NCBI GenBank assembly: GCA_036897095.1
Contig: JAYMSP010000272.1
Location: forward strand, 1-61,993
Source of the DNA: Plantago elongata
Lineage: Eukaryota; Streptophyta; Magnoliopsida; Lamiales; Plantaginaceae
Length of the DNA stretch: 61,993 bases
Direction: 5' to 3'
Position 1 is the first letter of the stretch, and the number at the start of each line of letters is the position of its first letter. Both the position numbers and the translations under genes were made by a program. The notes beneath the pieces are model-generated. The model was not told the origin of the DNA. It searched no databases and worked only from the letters and a program-made list of their open reading frames with translations. Shown here piece by piece: positions 11,577-24,800 of the stretch.

Positions 11577-12991
11577 CGAAGGCCACTTGTGATTAGTAGC
11601 ATCAACCAAGTGACGTAGCGAATGACACTTACGAAGAAGCATCAAACAAGTGACATGGTGAAGTCCACTTGTGAAGTAGCATCAACCAAGTACTTAACGA
11701 CGGCCTCCTAAAGCCCCAAAGCTCGTAGAGACAGCCCCGCAAGCCAAGTTGAGTGGAGGCCTACTCTGCTCGCTCCTGATGAAGGATTTTTCACCTTTCC
11801 TCTGGAGGCCTACTCTACTCACTCCTGATGAGGTACTTTTCACCTTTCCTCTTAAGGCCTACTCTACTCCCTCTTGACGAAGGCCCTTCTCCTGACGAAC
11901 GAAGTAACTAACTCCAAAAACTACCAACTCACCATCAAAGACGAACTAAAGAGAACCTTCTAAGTGAGCTTAGACGAATTAGATTCTACCTGATCCTTGT
12001 ACTTTGTCTTAGCCAGATTTATACACTATCACAATGTATTACTACTAGTTCATCAATCAGGATCATCTATATAGATACAATACCTTTAAGTTGTGGTTCA
12101 TAGCTTTAAGTGCTCAACATAGTGACATAAGTGAAAGGTGGAGTTGAGCTTCCTCTTATATACATCACATACATCACGTGTTCAAGTTTAAAATGTGTAT
12201 ACAAACGCCAGTAAATTTATAACACAAGCTATTACGAATAGACATACCCATGAAACTAAAACGTTAAAATGTACTACTCATTCCCTTCTGCAAGTGAATA
12301 TACACGTCTAACTTTCAGGATAATAGTTTTACGAATATAATAATAAAGTAATAATTGATTAAAATATATTATGGGTATTAAATTGTTGGAATTTCCAATG
12401 TGCAGTGTATTATAATAAAGTAAAAATGATAAATAGTATGTGAGTTTAATACTTTATTATTTTTTTGTCTGTCAATATTTAATGAGACGTTCAAACAAGA
12501 ATGAATACTACATTTATTTCGCTTTTAAATACATATTAAAGTAATACAATAAATAAGACAAAATAGTAAACCATAAAGAAGTATGTAGGATAATAGGTAA
12601 ACTTAAAAATGGTGGAATGTATGTGTGGTTATATCGTTGTCATTATTAACTATTAAGAGTATTTATTAATGACATATATATATATACATTTTCTCTGACA
12701 AGTTTCAACCTATTTTGTCCTGAATTGGGGTCTGAATGATTTATATATATACATGGCTTTGTGGAGTGTAGAAGAAAAATGTCAAATTAACAATAAGGGC
12801 GTAAATGTAAACTCCACTTTAAGTTAACATGGTTTGCAAGATTTAAGCCAAGACTTCATGCACATTTCACTTCAACATCTTGTTTAGTTGCTTCAGTCCT
12901 TATACATGCTTCATGAAACATCTTTCACACACATACATATAAGAACCTCTTGAGAAATTGAGTTCAAAAAGAGGCTATACAGACTACAGTT
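11577..12991. other. Intergenic, with two small tandem arrays; BGAL1 promoter at the right
   Basis: From 11577 to ~11700 there are about three diverged copies of a ~45-base unit containing AGCATCAACCAAGTGAC. From ~11755 to 11885 there are three copies of a ~50-base unit containing GAGGCCTACTCTACTC followed by TTTTCACCTTTCCTCT. These are more GC-rich than their surroundings and look like transposon debris. The rest is AT-rich. TATAAG at 12938-12943, 49 bases before the BGAL1 ATG, is the likely TATA box. Confidence 0.5.
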
Positions 12992-15900
12992 ATGGTTGGG
13001 AAGTGGTGGTTCTGGTTGTTCGGTTTATCGGTGGTGATAGGCGGAGCAAGCAGTGGCAATGTGACATACGACGGAAGGTCCCTGATTATTGACGGGCAGA
13101 GGAAGCTCTTGTTCTCCGGCTCCATTCATTATCCTAGATGCACACCTGATGTAAGTTTCAATTCTACATTTATGTTCTTCGTCATCATCTTTTGGTCATT
13201 GATTGTGCCTACAAAGCTCATATCTTCATAATTAAATTAACCAGCTTGGTGCTAATCTCTAGGCTATTTCTTACAACAAAGTTAGTCGGCAAATGATTAT
13301 GCAATTAAAATTCAGAGCTGACGAACTATATTCTATATACTTAGCTTTAATGATGAACGATTAATACTCATTTTATGTAAAACGTCTTATCAATACAAGT
13401 AGTTCACAACTTATTATTTATTAAGATCAAATGTAGTTAATAAATAAGTTCACTTAAATACAACAATGTATTGCAATACACAATGTTATGAAGCACATTT
13501 TTATTTAGATCAACACAACAAATTATATATATAGCATTGGATTTGAATTTCATAAATCTATTTTACACCATGATTTTCTTCTTTTTGTGAATTTGTGTGC
13601 AAAATGCAAGCCGAAGAAGTTCACTTACTATGGTTTTAATGCATAAATCAAAATGATTGTTCCCATTTGTTCCATATCTCAAATTCTCATTCTTAAATTC
13701 CGTGTCAAATTCAATGAGATATGACTTTGTGACAACTATTTACACTGTGTTCTAGAAAGCTTTTAGGTGTAGTTACCGTAATTGACATGGAATTTAGTTA
13801 GTTACATAGCCACACCCCATTTAATTCCCAAAATGTAAAATCTAAAATACACCATGTCCTTCACAGAGCATGCCTAGTAATTCTAGGTAAAAAATACTCA
13901 TCACACAAGATAAATTAGAATGAGTTATCTTGGGTTTGGAAAATCACACCAATTCAGTGAAGCAAAGTGAAGTTGAATTTAACTCGGTTTAGTTATAATT
14001 TATACATTACTTCAGTTCAGTCCAATTCAGTTCAGTAAATCTTTTAAGATAACACAACCTTAATAATGTAAATTAAATAAGGTAAGGTTATGATCTCTTT
14101 AACTGAGATTTGTTAAACTGAACTGGACTGAATTGGAATAAACTGAACTGAACAAAAATAAGGTATAAATTATAACTAAATCAAACTGAATGAACTGGAC
14201 TGAACTAAAGTAATTTGCAGTTGAAGAGAACACAACCGGAGTGCGGACTTTCACCTAGGAAAATTGGACTATTATCACCCCATTATTGAACTTAATTATA
14301 CATCTAAAAGTTAATATATTCTTATCTAACATGACATTACAACAACTTTTCAATGCTTCACATACGTTTTTAGAGTTTGATTAACCAATAACTCCTTTCA
14401 AGATTGTCCTTTAATTCTCAATCTGCCCATCTTGTTCCATTTGATTAAGCAAAAATGCATGACCAGTTGCTCAAAGCGAAAATGTATATTCTTAGAAGCA
14501 ATTTCTTGCACGTATTGAATTTTATACCTATTCCGTCCATAAAATGTAACAGTACTCATCACAATCTTTTTTAACATCACCACTATATCATAAAATTATA
14601 TTAAATGCATTTTCCTTATATAATGTTAGTGAAAGTGATTTTTTTAAACCGCTTATAAGTAATTTGTGTTCAGAGTCGAAAATGTACGAAAAAAGTGACT
14701 AAAAAGTAACACCATACACTGTTAAATGAAATTATGTTACTAATAAGATTGTGTTCTCTTCAACCGAAATTTACTGAATTGAATTGGACTGAACTGAACT
14801 AAATTAAATTTAACTGAAGTAATAAATTATAACCAAATCGAATTGAACTAAATTGAAGTGGACTGAAATGAACTGAACTAAATTAGATTAAACTGAATCG
14901 ATTTTCAGTTTGAAATAACATATAACACAATCTAATTAAATTATAGTACACTGCGATGTGTTCTAATCGTAAGGCAAATACTGATGACTATATATATGAC
15001 ATCAAGTCCCAAGTGAAGTCTTGAGATCTTCATAGATTTAGTTACACATTTTGGCGCAATTTTTAACTAATTAATTTGACATTATTTCTGACACAATGTT
15101 TTAAATATTTCATAATTGAGTTAACACATTCTTCTAAATGTATCTAAGTCGCTAGTTGATCACATGGAAATATGGGATAATAATACGGGTTCGATTATTA
15201 GAATTCCCATTAATTAACATTCTCATATTTGCATCATTGATCATTAGTCATTTAATTAAGTTGATAACACGTGATGATGAGTGAAAATTACGTTACAGAT
15301 GTGGCCCGCTTTGATCTCAAAAGCTAAAGACGGCGGTTTGGATGCAATTGATACCTACGTATTCTGGAGTCTTCATGAGACACAGCCCGGAAAGGTAGTC
15401 TAGCACTCTAGCTACCTTCGTCCCATTAAATTTTATACATTTAAATTATTATATCATTAGCATAATTAATAAAGTGCGGAGTGTTTACTAATATTTTAAT
15501 GAAAATTTCAGTATGATTTCAGTGGAAGACGTGACATAGTGAGATTCATCAAAGCAGTCCAAGCCAAAGGTCTCTACGTTTGCCTTCGTATTGGTCCTTT
15601 CATTGAGTCGGAATGGTCTTATGGGTATGTCATTTTGTGGCTTTAATATATATATAAGAGTAGTTTGTGTTATATGTAAATGTAAATTTTAGCTTAAATT
15701 TGTGAAGGTTACCTTAAGATATTACATATTCACATTATCATACGCCGGCCAGGACGGACGCAGAAAAAATAATCAGAAGTAGCAATCGTTAAACATAACA
15801 AAAAGTAACAAGTTATGAACTATTAAATTTATACTTAATACAATGATTTTAGGCGTTTCACATTATTATATTCGAATTATGTTCTTAGTATAATTTTCAA

Positions 15901-16346
15901 CGAAAAAAATATGTTACATTACTTATTTAAATAACATTATAGTAACTTTAAGATACATAACAACCACGTATACAATCATATATATTTAAAAAAACAAAAT
16001 ATTCCATCAATTAAGTATATTATTTATTTATTCATTCAATTAATTCAATATCAGCACAGCTTTGAGTATATTTTGATGTTAAATTCTTCATATCTTTTGA
16101 CGAGATTCTTATATTTTTAATTAGATTTGTACGGCTGAATATACTTTTTGATACTTTCTAATTTTATGGAAGACTTATGAATTAAATGGTTTCATCCGTG
16201 AATAAACTAATTTCTAAGGGTATATTGGTCATTTCCTAGTTAAAATTCAGGGGCAGTAATTGATGCCCCTTCTCACTTCCTTTGTCCGGTGCCTGATCAT
16301 TCTAGATAAGGTGCATTTTTAAAATTTTTGTAACCGTATCCATATT

Positions 16347-16383
<37 letters not shown>

Positions 16384-19300
16384 TTCTAATTTTATTTTTT
16401 TGATTTCTTGCTGTAGAGGTCTCCCATTTTGGCTGCACGACATCCCTGGTATTGTATTTCGCTCGGACAATGAACCCTTCAAGGTACAATTTAGAATCAC
16501 CGACCCTAATTTTATTAGAAATGGTCATAAATAAGTATACTTAAGAGTCACTAATGCTAGACAAGCTATATGAAATATTTCATATATATACATTTGACAA
16601 CAACGCTAATTTCATGTGGTACGTAGTTTTACATGCAAAATTTTACAACGAAGATAGTGGAGCTGATGAAATCGGAGAATTTATATGCTTCACAAGGAGG
16701 CCCTATTATACTTTCTCAGGTGCAAATTTGTCCTGGTAACCTACATCTTCATTATTCATAATTTATGAGCATTTGCCAAACAAAATTGAATGAATTAAAA
16801 ACTTGCGCAGATTGAAAATGAATACCAAATGGTTGAAGCAGCTTTCCATGACAAAGGCCCATCTTATGTCCGTTGGGCTGCAGCTATGGCAGTGGGCCTT
16901 CAAACAGGTGTGCCATGGACCATGTGCAAGCAAGATGATGCACCAGATCCAGTGGTAATTAAAATTTCAAAACATGTCTCAATTATTAATTTCTATTTTT
17001 CACGCTGCACAGATATAAGGTGCAAGCGAGTCAAACCATTCGTCATCGAATTGCATACTAGTTTAGTCAATGCTAAATTCGAGCTCAACTTGGGTAATGT
17101 TGCACTTGTTCACAACTCACAAGTAGGTAGAGTCCAACTCTAGTGAATATTAAGCCCTTTAAAGGTTCGAGCATTTGATAAAATATTGAGAATCATCAAG
17201 TCAAATGAGATGTAGTCAAGCTTAGTAAAACTCTTTTGTTTAAGGATTTACGTTCCAGCCTCACGTTCGTTAAGATAGAATTTATATTCTTTAAAGAGTA
17301 GTGTAGTTTGTATTTCTATAAATATCTCTAAGTATTTATTAATATAATCACGGAGAATATTTTAACTTCTATGTGAAATTTTAGGATTGCCACTCTCAAC
17401 TAACATTGAGTCTGACAAGCTCAATGACACAAGCTAGGTCTGCTAAAACATTATGGCATAGCTTGTGTAGATTCTTTTGCAATATAACTACAAAACACTT
17501 TTGTGATGACTTTATACTTCCATTGGTGTTGATTAATTTCAACTGCATTATTTCTCAGTCGATGTCGGACTCGAGTATAGCGTTTTAATGTAATCAAACA
17601 TATGAAGTTCCTGAATGACAATATATGCAGATCAATGCATGCAATGGGATGAAGTGTGGAGAAACATTTGTAGGACCAAATTCACCAAACAAGCCAGCCA
17701 TCTGGACAGAAAACTGGACACATGTGTAAGATTCTCGGCTGAAATGATACCAAGGGCTGGCTCGTAAATAAAAATTTGAGTTTTCCCCACTCAAATCTTA
17801 ACCTAAATAGTCACGAATCTTTTGTCAAATATAGGTTTATGATTCATTCAAAGTCAAAATAAACTGGTGAAAATTCATTAGAAACCTGTTTTCTTTCCCT
17901 TTGTAGTTATGACTTGTATGGCAAAAGTAGAAGACTCAGATCACCAGAAGACATTGCATACCATACAGCTCTGTTTATAGCCAGGAAGAGCGGTAGCTAT
18001 GTCAACTATTATATGGTAAGCAGTTGCATATTATATACGCGGCCTAGCTGCTCGCAGTTTATCAACTAGCTGATTTGATAAACTACGTGTATTGTAATTG
18101 TATATCAAACTCAAACAAAATTGGGTGATAATGCCAAGTCATTGACACTCATCTCTCTCTTCCAAACAGTATCATGGAGGGACAAATTTCGGAAGAACTG
18201 CATCAGCTTTCGCACTTACCAGCTACTATGATCAGGCTCCGATTGATGAGTATGGTATGCGTAAACTGCAAATACATAAACATCAAATTCTCATTTCATG
18301 AAGAATGTTACTACTTGATCATCTTTATTAAAAAACTTGTAGGTTTAACCAGACAGCCAAAATTTGGACATCTCAAGGAGTTACATGCAGCAGTGAAGCT
18401 AAGTTCACATACCATACTTTATGGAGCGAAAACTAACTTATCTCTGGGTGCACTACAGGAAGTAGGTTCTAAAACTTCTGATCTATTGCCATTTTAGTAA
18501 CTCTTTCTCTAAGCAAGACCATTTATATGTTTAAAAGAAAAGGAAAAGGATGGTTATTTGTTTGTCATTTCTCAATACAGGCCTATGTATACAGTGGAGA
18601 TTCAGGAGATTGTGCAGCATTTCTTTTGAACATGGATAAACGAAACAATGCAACGGTATTCTTCATGAATGGAACATATAGATTGCCTCCAAAATCGATT
18701 AGCATCTTGCCAGACTGTACAACGGTGGCATATAACTCAGCTCAGGCATGTTTCGGATCCTTAATAGCTAATACTCATGTTTGAATATTACACAGGAAAT
18801 AGTAACGAAATGCCCCTTGTTCTGAACAGGTCGTTACACAATTCAATACAAGATCAATGCAACCAACCATGAAATTGGACTCAAGAAACGCATGGAACCA
18901 GTGGAATGAAATCGTTCCTAGTTTTAATGATACTTCAGTGAGGTCAAATATGTTGTTAGAGCATATGAACACTACGAAAGATGCATCTGATTATCTATGG
19001 TACACTGCCAGGTATTGATAATCATACTATATCAGACTAAGCAACTTTTGCTAAAGCCTAAATGTAATGTTGTAGACAGAGTATGTTCTAGTAATATATC
19101 TAGCTCGATGCTAACTGTAGCCTGCCAATAGCAGTTATCGGCATCTCAATGACTCAAAAGTTGTGCTCACAGTGCAATCGCGTGGACATGTATTACACAC
19201 GTTTGTCAATGGATTGCTTGTTGGTAAGATCTTCATATGTCAATAAGACATGAGCTCAAATGTTCTACTTTTTCTTTATTAGGCATTATATGCTTTCAGT

Positions 19301-20807
19301 ATTCCATTTTCATGTCAGCATCTGAAGTAGGAACCTATGCCATATCAGGAAGAATTTTCTTTTCTGTTTCATTGTAAGTTGTAACGAACTGATATACTTG
19401 GTGATGAATTGAATCTTAAGGTTCTGAGCATGGGAATTATGCGAATCAGAGTTTCATCATAAACATCACAGTTCCTTTACACAGTGGAGTCAACAACATA
19501 TCCTTGCTCAACATTATGGTCGGCCTAAAGGTATATAGTTTGCTAGACACATTGACAATTTAAGGTCCTCACCCTGACAAACTTAAGATGCAATTAATTA
19601 AATGGATTGTGAGTTTTTCCATTATGTAAATGTAGGATTCTGGGGCATATCTAGAGCGAACGGTTGCAGGATTAAGAACGGTGAGTATTCAAGCAAATCA
19701 AGCTGTCGAAAGATTGAGCAATTATTCATGGGGATATCAGGTATAAATTAATCTCAATCCAGATTGTTTCCTGTTCAAAAAGTTCATTAAAAAGAGACTA
19801 GGAAGCAGCTTATCTTTAGCTATAGTTCCTCAAAAGATGTATCAGAAACTTGATTTTGATTCATCAATTTATCATTGAAGGTGGGATTAGTAGGCGAAAG
19901 GTTACAGCTTTACTCCAGGGGAGGATCAAACAGTGTAAACTGGAACGTCTTTAACTCATCTGCTAAGCCACTTACATGGTACAAGGTATATATATATATA
20001 TATATATCTCCAAGGTTCATATACAGATAGTCAGATAATTATAACTTATAGGAGCAATTATATCACATAACATGATGTTCTATACTTCAGACCAAATTTG
20101 ATGCACCCGGAGGTAAAGATCCAGTCGTGTTAAATCTTGGCTCAATGAGGAAAGGTGAAACATGGATTAATGGACAGAGTATTGGTCGGTATTGGATATC
20201 CTTTCTTGCACCGGATGGCTCTCCTTCACAGACATGGTAAGCTAATGTACTTTCTTTAATTTCATAAACAACTCTCCATGAGAACAGAGTTCACTCATTT
20301 GATTGTTTTAACAGGTACCACATACCGCGATCATTTCTCAGAACTAAAGATAACGAGTTAGTCATGTTCGAAGAAGAAACTGGCAACCCTCTTGGAATAT
20401 CAGTAGACACAGTGTCAACAACCAAGGTGTGCGCTCATGTGTTAGATTCTTATCCAAACAGACTAAAACCTCAGAAGGGGCCTAGTCTCCGCCTTACTTG
20501 TCCACCACCAAGAAACATCTCAAAGATCTTATTTGCAAGTTATGGAACCCCTTTAGGCGATTGTCAAGATTACGCTGTTGGAAGTTGTCATTCATCCAAT
20601 TCTACATCTGTTGTAGAAAAGGTAACCTTAGCTTATCATCAAATCATGAACGTAAATTATGCATTCAATGCCAACTAACATCAAAGTTGCTTCCAGGATT
20701 GCATAGGTAGACGAACATGTTCCATTCCTCAGTCGTCTAAGAAGTTTGGAAGTGATCCATGTCCTGGAATTCCGAAAAGTTTATTGATTAAAGCTCAGTG
20801 CGAATGA
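12992..20807 (+). CDS. GH35 beta-galactosidase with C-terminal SUEL lectin domain (BGAL1 of a tandem pair)
   Basis: A secreted enzyme that removes terminal beta-galactose from cell-wall glycans. Nineteen exons: 12992-13150, 15299-15394, 15512-15624, 16417-16483, 16627-16719, 16811-16954, 17631-17725, 17907-18015, 18170-18254, 18343-18461, 18581-18745, 18830-19011, 19135-19223, 19421-19530, 19636-19740, 19881-19985, 20091-20236, 20315-20621, 20697-20807; 799 aa. An N-terminal signal peptide (~21 aa, ending near GGASS) is followed by the GH35 barrel: acid/base E180 in QIENEY, nucleophile E251 in WTENWT, and [13 protein letters not shown]. Beta-sandwich domains come next. Residues ~716-799 form a Cys-rich galactose-binding SUEL domain ([19 protein letters not shown]). 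Closest, from memory, to plant BGAL6/16-type enzymes. The intron after exon 11 has a GC donor (CAG|GCATGT); all others are GT-AG. Intron 1 (2.1 kb) is full of MITE-like repeats. Confidence 0.93.
13940..14237. repeat. Two MITE-like elements in opposite orientation, BGAL1 intron 1
   Basis: The clearer copy runs 14084-14237, from GGTTATGATCTCTTTAACTG to the reverse complement of GGTTGTGTTCTCTTCAACTG. It is filled with AACTGAACTGGACTGAA-type repeats and a GTATAAATTATAACTAAA core. The left copy, ~13940-14061, has the same core inverted (TTTAGTTATAATTTATAC) and ends AACACAACC; its left end is eroded. No transposase is present. Confidence 0.6.
14746..14933. repeat. MITE-like element, BGAL1 intron 1
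   Basis: A third copy of the same family. It starts AGATTGTGTTCTCTTCAACC and ends AACACAATCT, giving a 10-base perfect terminal inverted repeat. The internal sequence is a run of CTGAACTGAACT / GAATTGAACTAAATTG repeats. Flanks are TAATA on the left and AATTA on the right, so a short AT target duplication is possible but not certain. Confidence 0.6.
16347..16382. repeat. (ATA)n microsatellite, BGAL1 intron 3
   Basis: About ten uninterrupted ATA/TAA units. Intronic; produces poly-Ile frames with no coding meaning. Confidence 0.9.
18746..18829 (+). other. GC-AG intron in BGAL1 (intron 11)
   Basis: The exon end AACTCAGCTCAG is followed by GCATGT, and the intron ends AACAG. The paralog BGAL2 has AACACAGCTCAG|GTATGT at the same place. 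Splicing here keeps frame and yields the conserved protein; the next GT would break it. GC donors are a known minor class with strong matches on the exon side, as here. Confidence 0.8.
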
Positions 20808-21827
20808 TATTTAGTTTCTAGTTCTTACTACTGCCATTCTTAATTCTTGAAAGTTGAACATAAGATGTCGAATTAACGACACATTAACAACACAAAGTGT
20901 CCTCGTACGATAATGTCTCTAGAATTCAGCTGCAAGTTAACAAATGCAGCATGAAACAGAAGCATTAATCAAACAAGCAGTGCAGAACTCAACGGGGATG
21001 CTTGGTATAGAACTGGAGTTGAATTGTCTAAATTCAAATTAAGTTTATGTGTTAAAAACAACTGAGTTGAATTGGAGTGGTATGACAAACAACCCGAACG
21101 AGTTTTAAGCATTTGTATATGCCTATTTTTGTAGAATAAACTCAATGAGTTTTAATCATTTTCAACATCATACATCATACTATTGCTCCAAACTCATCCA
21201 ATTACTATTACTTGTCTCCAACATTTTCCTTTGGTAAGTTAAGCACGCTAACAGTGCTTTGCTTTCATCCTTTTCTCATTTTCTTTTCACATAAAGTCTT
21301 AAACTTTTGAAAACAAAAACTGATTTTACACTAATCTACAAGTTTATAACCGGTTTCAACTATAATCAAAACCGGTTTTACAATTTATTACTACTAATTA
21401 TTCGGTACTAAGTCTAAAATCTAAACTGATTTTGCAAGATAAAAATGGAGAATACGACGGCACTAGTCATTGTTTTGTACACCTAAAAGTTACAACCCAT
21501 GATTCGCTGACATGAATGACATCTGGTTTGTTATGTTGTTTTGTGCAAGAAAACACGAATATATTTTCGACAAAAAAGAAAACATATATTAAATCAATTA
21601 TGGTCCAAGATTTCCAATTCTATTTTTTCACAGATACACTTATTATACAAAGAAACAGTTTGCTTGTTTTTGGCTTTTTAAACCAAGATTTCACGCATAT
21701 TTCAATTCAAGATTTCTTTTCCTTTACTTCAAAGTCCAAATGCCAACTCTTTTACATGCATAACTGTGTAAGAAAAGAGTAAAGAGAGGAAGAAAAAAAC
21801 TTCATATCTAGCCAGAGTGGAAGAGAA
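20808..21827. other. Spacer between the two beta-galactosidase genes
   Basis: No gene. The last ~130 bases before BGAL2 resemble the BGAL1 leader (AAACCAAGATTTCACGCATATTTCAATTC against a similar stretch near 12840-12880), so part of the promoter was duplicated with the gene. An 88-codon open frame at 21516-21782 is low-complexity and not considered a gene. Confidence 0.5.
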
Positions 21828-24800
21828 ATGAAGGGGTGGTGGTGGTTTGGAGTATTGGTGGCAGCGGTGATCGGCAGAGCAAGTGGCGGGGATGTGACGT
21901 ATGATGGGAGGTCCTTGATTATCGGCGGGGAGAGGAAGCTTTTGTTTTCCGGTTCAATTCATTATCCAAGAAGTACTCCCGATGTAAGTTCGAACACACT
22001 TTTTTTTTAATTTACACGTTTATTAGATGATAGAGGCGCAATCAATTCATTACCAGAAAATTATATTCTTGTAATTTCAACCTCACGTAGTCTTTTTTGT
22101 TAGATAGTAGAGGTGTAAGCAATAATGATACATATGTTAGACATTGCAAATGTATTTACTTGTATTTTCTTCATGATTAGGGGCGAATTTATAACGAGTT
22201 GGTGGGAAAATCATTTATGAGTATTTTAACTACATTATACTTGTCTTATTTTCTTGCAAAAGTTGGTGAATGGTGAATGAATATTCGGTGATGAACCATG
22301 TGAAAAAGCAAAATCTCAGTATATACTTAATTGATATCCAACCTTTTAAATTAAATTATTACTCTGTGACAGATTTTATATCCCCTTACTAGAGAGCTCC
22401 TTAAATCGTCGTATATCTTTTTCATACTCAAGCGTGGGAAATAATGGGAAGTAATGATCCCGTATTCTAACTAACTTTTTACCTTCATAAATTTTTTTAA
22501 TCAAAAACTCATTACATGAATATATAAACTAAATAAAAAGCTAGTTGATTTTAGAAGCTAATCAAGTTAGCTTGTTGAAAAATGAATCTACCTGATTAGG
22601 GCCTAGTTATTCAGTTAGCTCTTCAGCTCAATGAGGCTTTTTTTTTATAAAAAACTCGTTACATGTACGCGCAGCTAATAAACAAGTTAGCTGGTTAGAG
22701 AAGCTAATAAAGTTAGTTTGTTGAAAAAAAAAAGCTACTTGACAAACTACTAGCTACCTTTTCAACTACCAATTACATTTGCAGCTCTACCAGCTATCTT
22801 TTTAGCTAATTTTGTTAAACAGGGTCTAGGGCTCTATTTACAACTAGTTTTTCAGCTTTATGAGATTTTTTTAATAAAAAATTCGTTACATGAACGTACA
22901 ACTTTTCAAACAAGCTAGATATCAGTTAGATTTCCAGCTACTAGCTAGCTTTTGAGCTAATTTTACTAAACAAAATCAATGACTATAGTGTTAATAAAAC
23001 CTTTATAAGTTTAGAGTGTCAATACTTATGTTTTTTATATATAAAAATTACATTTCTCTAATAATAAAAACATTTTATTAATAACACGTTAATTTTCGTA
23101 ATAATATAACTTCATTTCAGTTATTTAAAAATTGTCTCTCTTAATACTTGTGTGCTAATTGTATTGTCAGAGCAAATACTCTTATTTTATTTGTTTTACC
23201 ATTTAATATAAGTAAATTTACTCAAAACAAAACAAATATCTATTCATTTTGCTCTTAATTTAACACTATTTAAATTTATTTATTTTCAAGTTAATTCATT
23301 TTCAAGCAACAATATCTATTCACTTTGTCCAACAAATAATGGAACATGCATTTTTTGTGCGATAATGTCTCACGGATATCTGAGATTTATATCACATACT
23401 ATATTATAGTTATATACATAACAAATTAAACTAATAAAAATTATACACGTATAATAAATACATGACAGTTGAAGTTAAATATTTTTTAATTTGATGCCCA
23501 TAGAAGTGTGATATTAGAGATACATAAGAATTGGCGTTAGGTAGAAAAACGACATTTTGGAGGTCTATGTCATGAAACCAGATATAAGGTTGGCTCGTTA
23601 CAAATAAAGCTGGTATTTTGTTAAGGTACACAACAAGAATGAGCTCATTTTTACTCAACATCCTAACCGATAACTAAATTAAGAAATTAATGCAACAATT
23701 ATCAGTTTAAAAATGCTTCTTTTTTTTTTCTCATATACCAATTTTCCTCAGGTGATGTAATTATCATAACAACTCGAAAAAATATAACCGTTTTGAGTAA
23801 TTAAAAGTTCCGTATAAAAAACTAACTGATAGTTCAATTGTTACGAAATGATATTACTAGATGAGAGCTTAACTAATTGATTAGAAAGTTAAACTGAGAG
23901 TCGATGAACTAGATAATCAATTTTATTGAGGTATATAACTAATAACTTGTTCTCTGAATAATCTAATTATCTGGTTGCTTATGAAGTTGACTAGATTATA
24001 AACTATTGGGTAACATTCACATAAGATACTTGATTGAGTTTTTTCTAAGAAAACTAAAATAATTTAACAATTAATTATATTAGCTTGTTAAGACTATGTT
24101 CTTTTTAACTGAAAACTTCGTCCGTTTCATTTAGTTCAAAACTGTTTCATCTTGCTTGTCTGATACAGTTCTATAAATCTCTCCAAAACATCTCTGTAGC
24201 GTTGTCCTTTAACCGATCACGTGAAATGAAATTGTTCATAGTTTGTACTTCAAAATTTAACCATGGCATGGATGAAAGATACACATTGCTTCTCGTGAAT
24301 CCTTTTGTCCGTTTTCTTGATCGACAAAATTGCGCAGGAAATCTAGACTTGTGAAAGTCACAGAGTTTGACCAAATTTGATTGCAATTTACAAAGATATA
24401 GTTGGGGAAAATACATCATACACATTTCTTGCAAATTGGGATTATATGTCAACATTTACTTGTGTTTATAGATGTGGCCATCACTCATTTCGAAAGCGAA
24501 AGCTGGTGGATTAGACGCGATTGACACATACGTGTTCTGGAACCGTCATGAGCCCCAACCGGGACAGGTGAATTCTCACTCCCGCTCTCGCTATGCCGTG
24601 AAACTTTTATTATATCTCATATCTGCATTTGTTTATATGCAAATTTCAGTATGATTTCAGTGGGAGAAATGATATAGTAGGATTTATCAAGGCTGTACAA
24701 GCTCAAGGTCTCTATGTTTGCCTTCGGATTGGTCCCTTTGTTGAGGCAGAATGGAATTATGGGTAAAAATCTAAATTTTGTCTACTTTTCATCTGTACAA

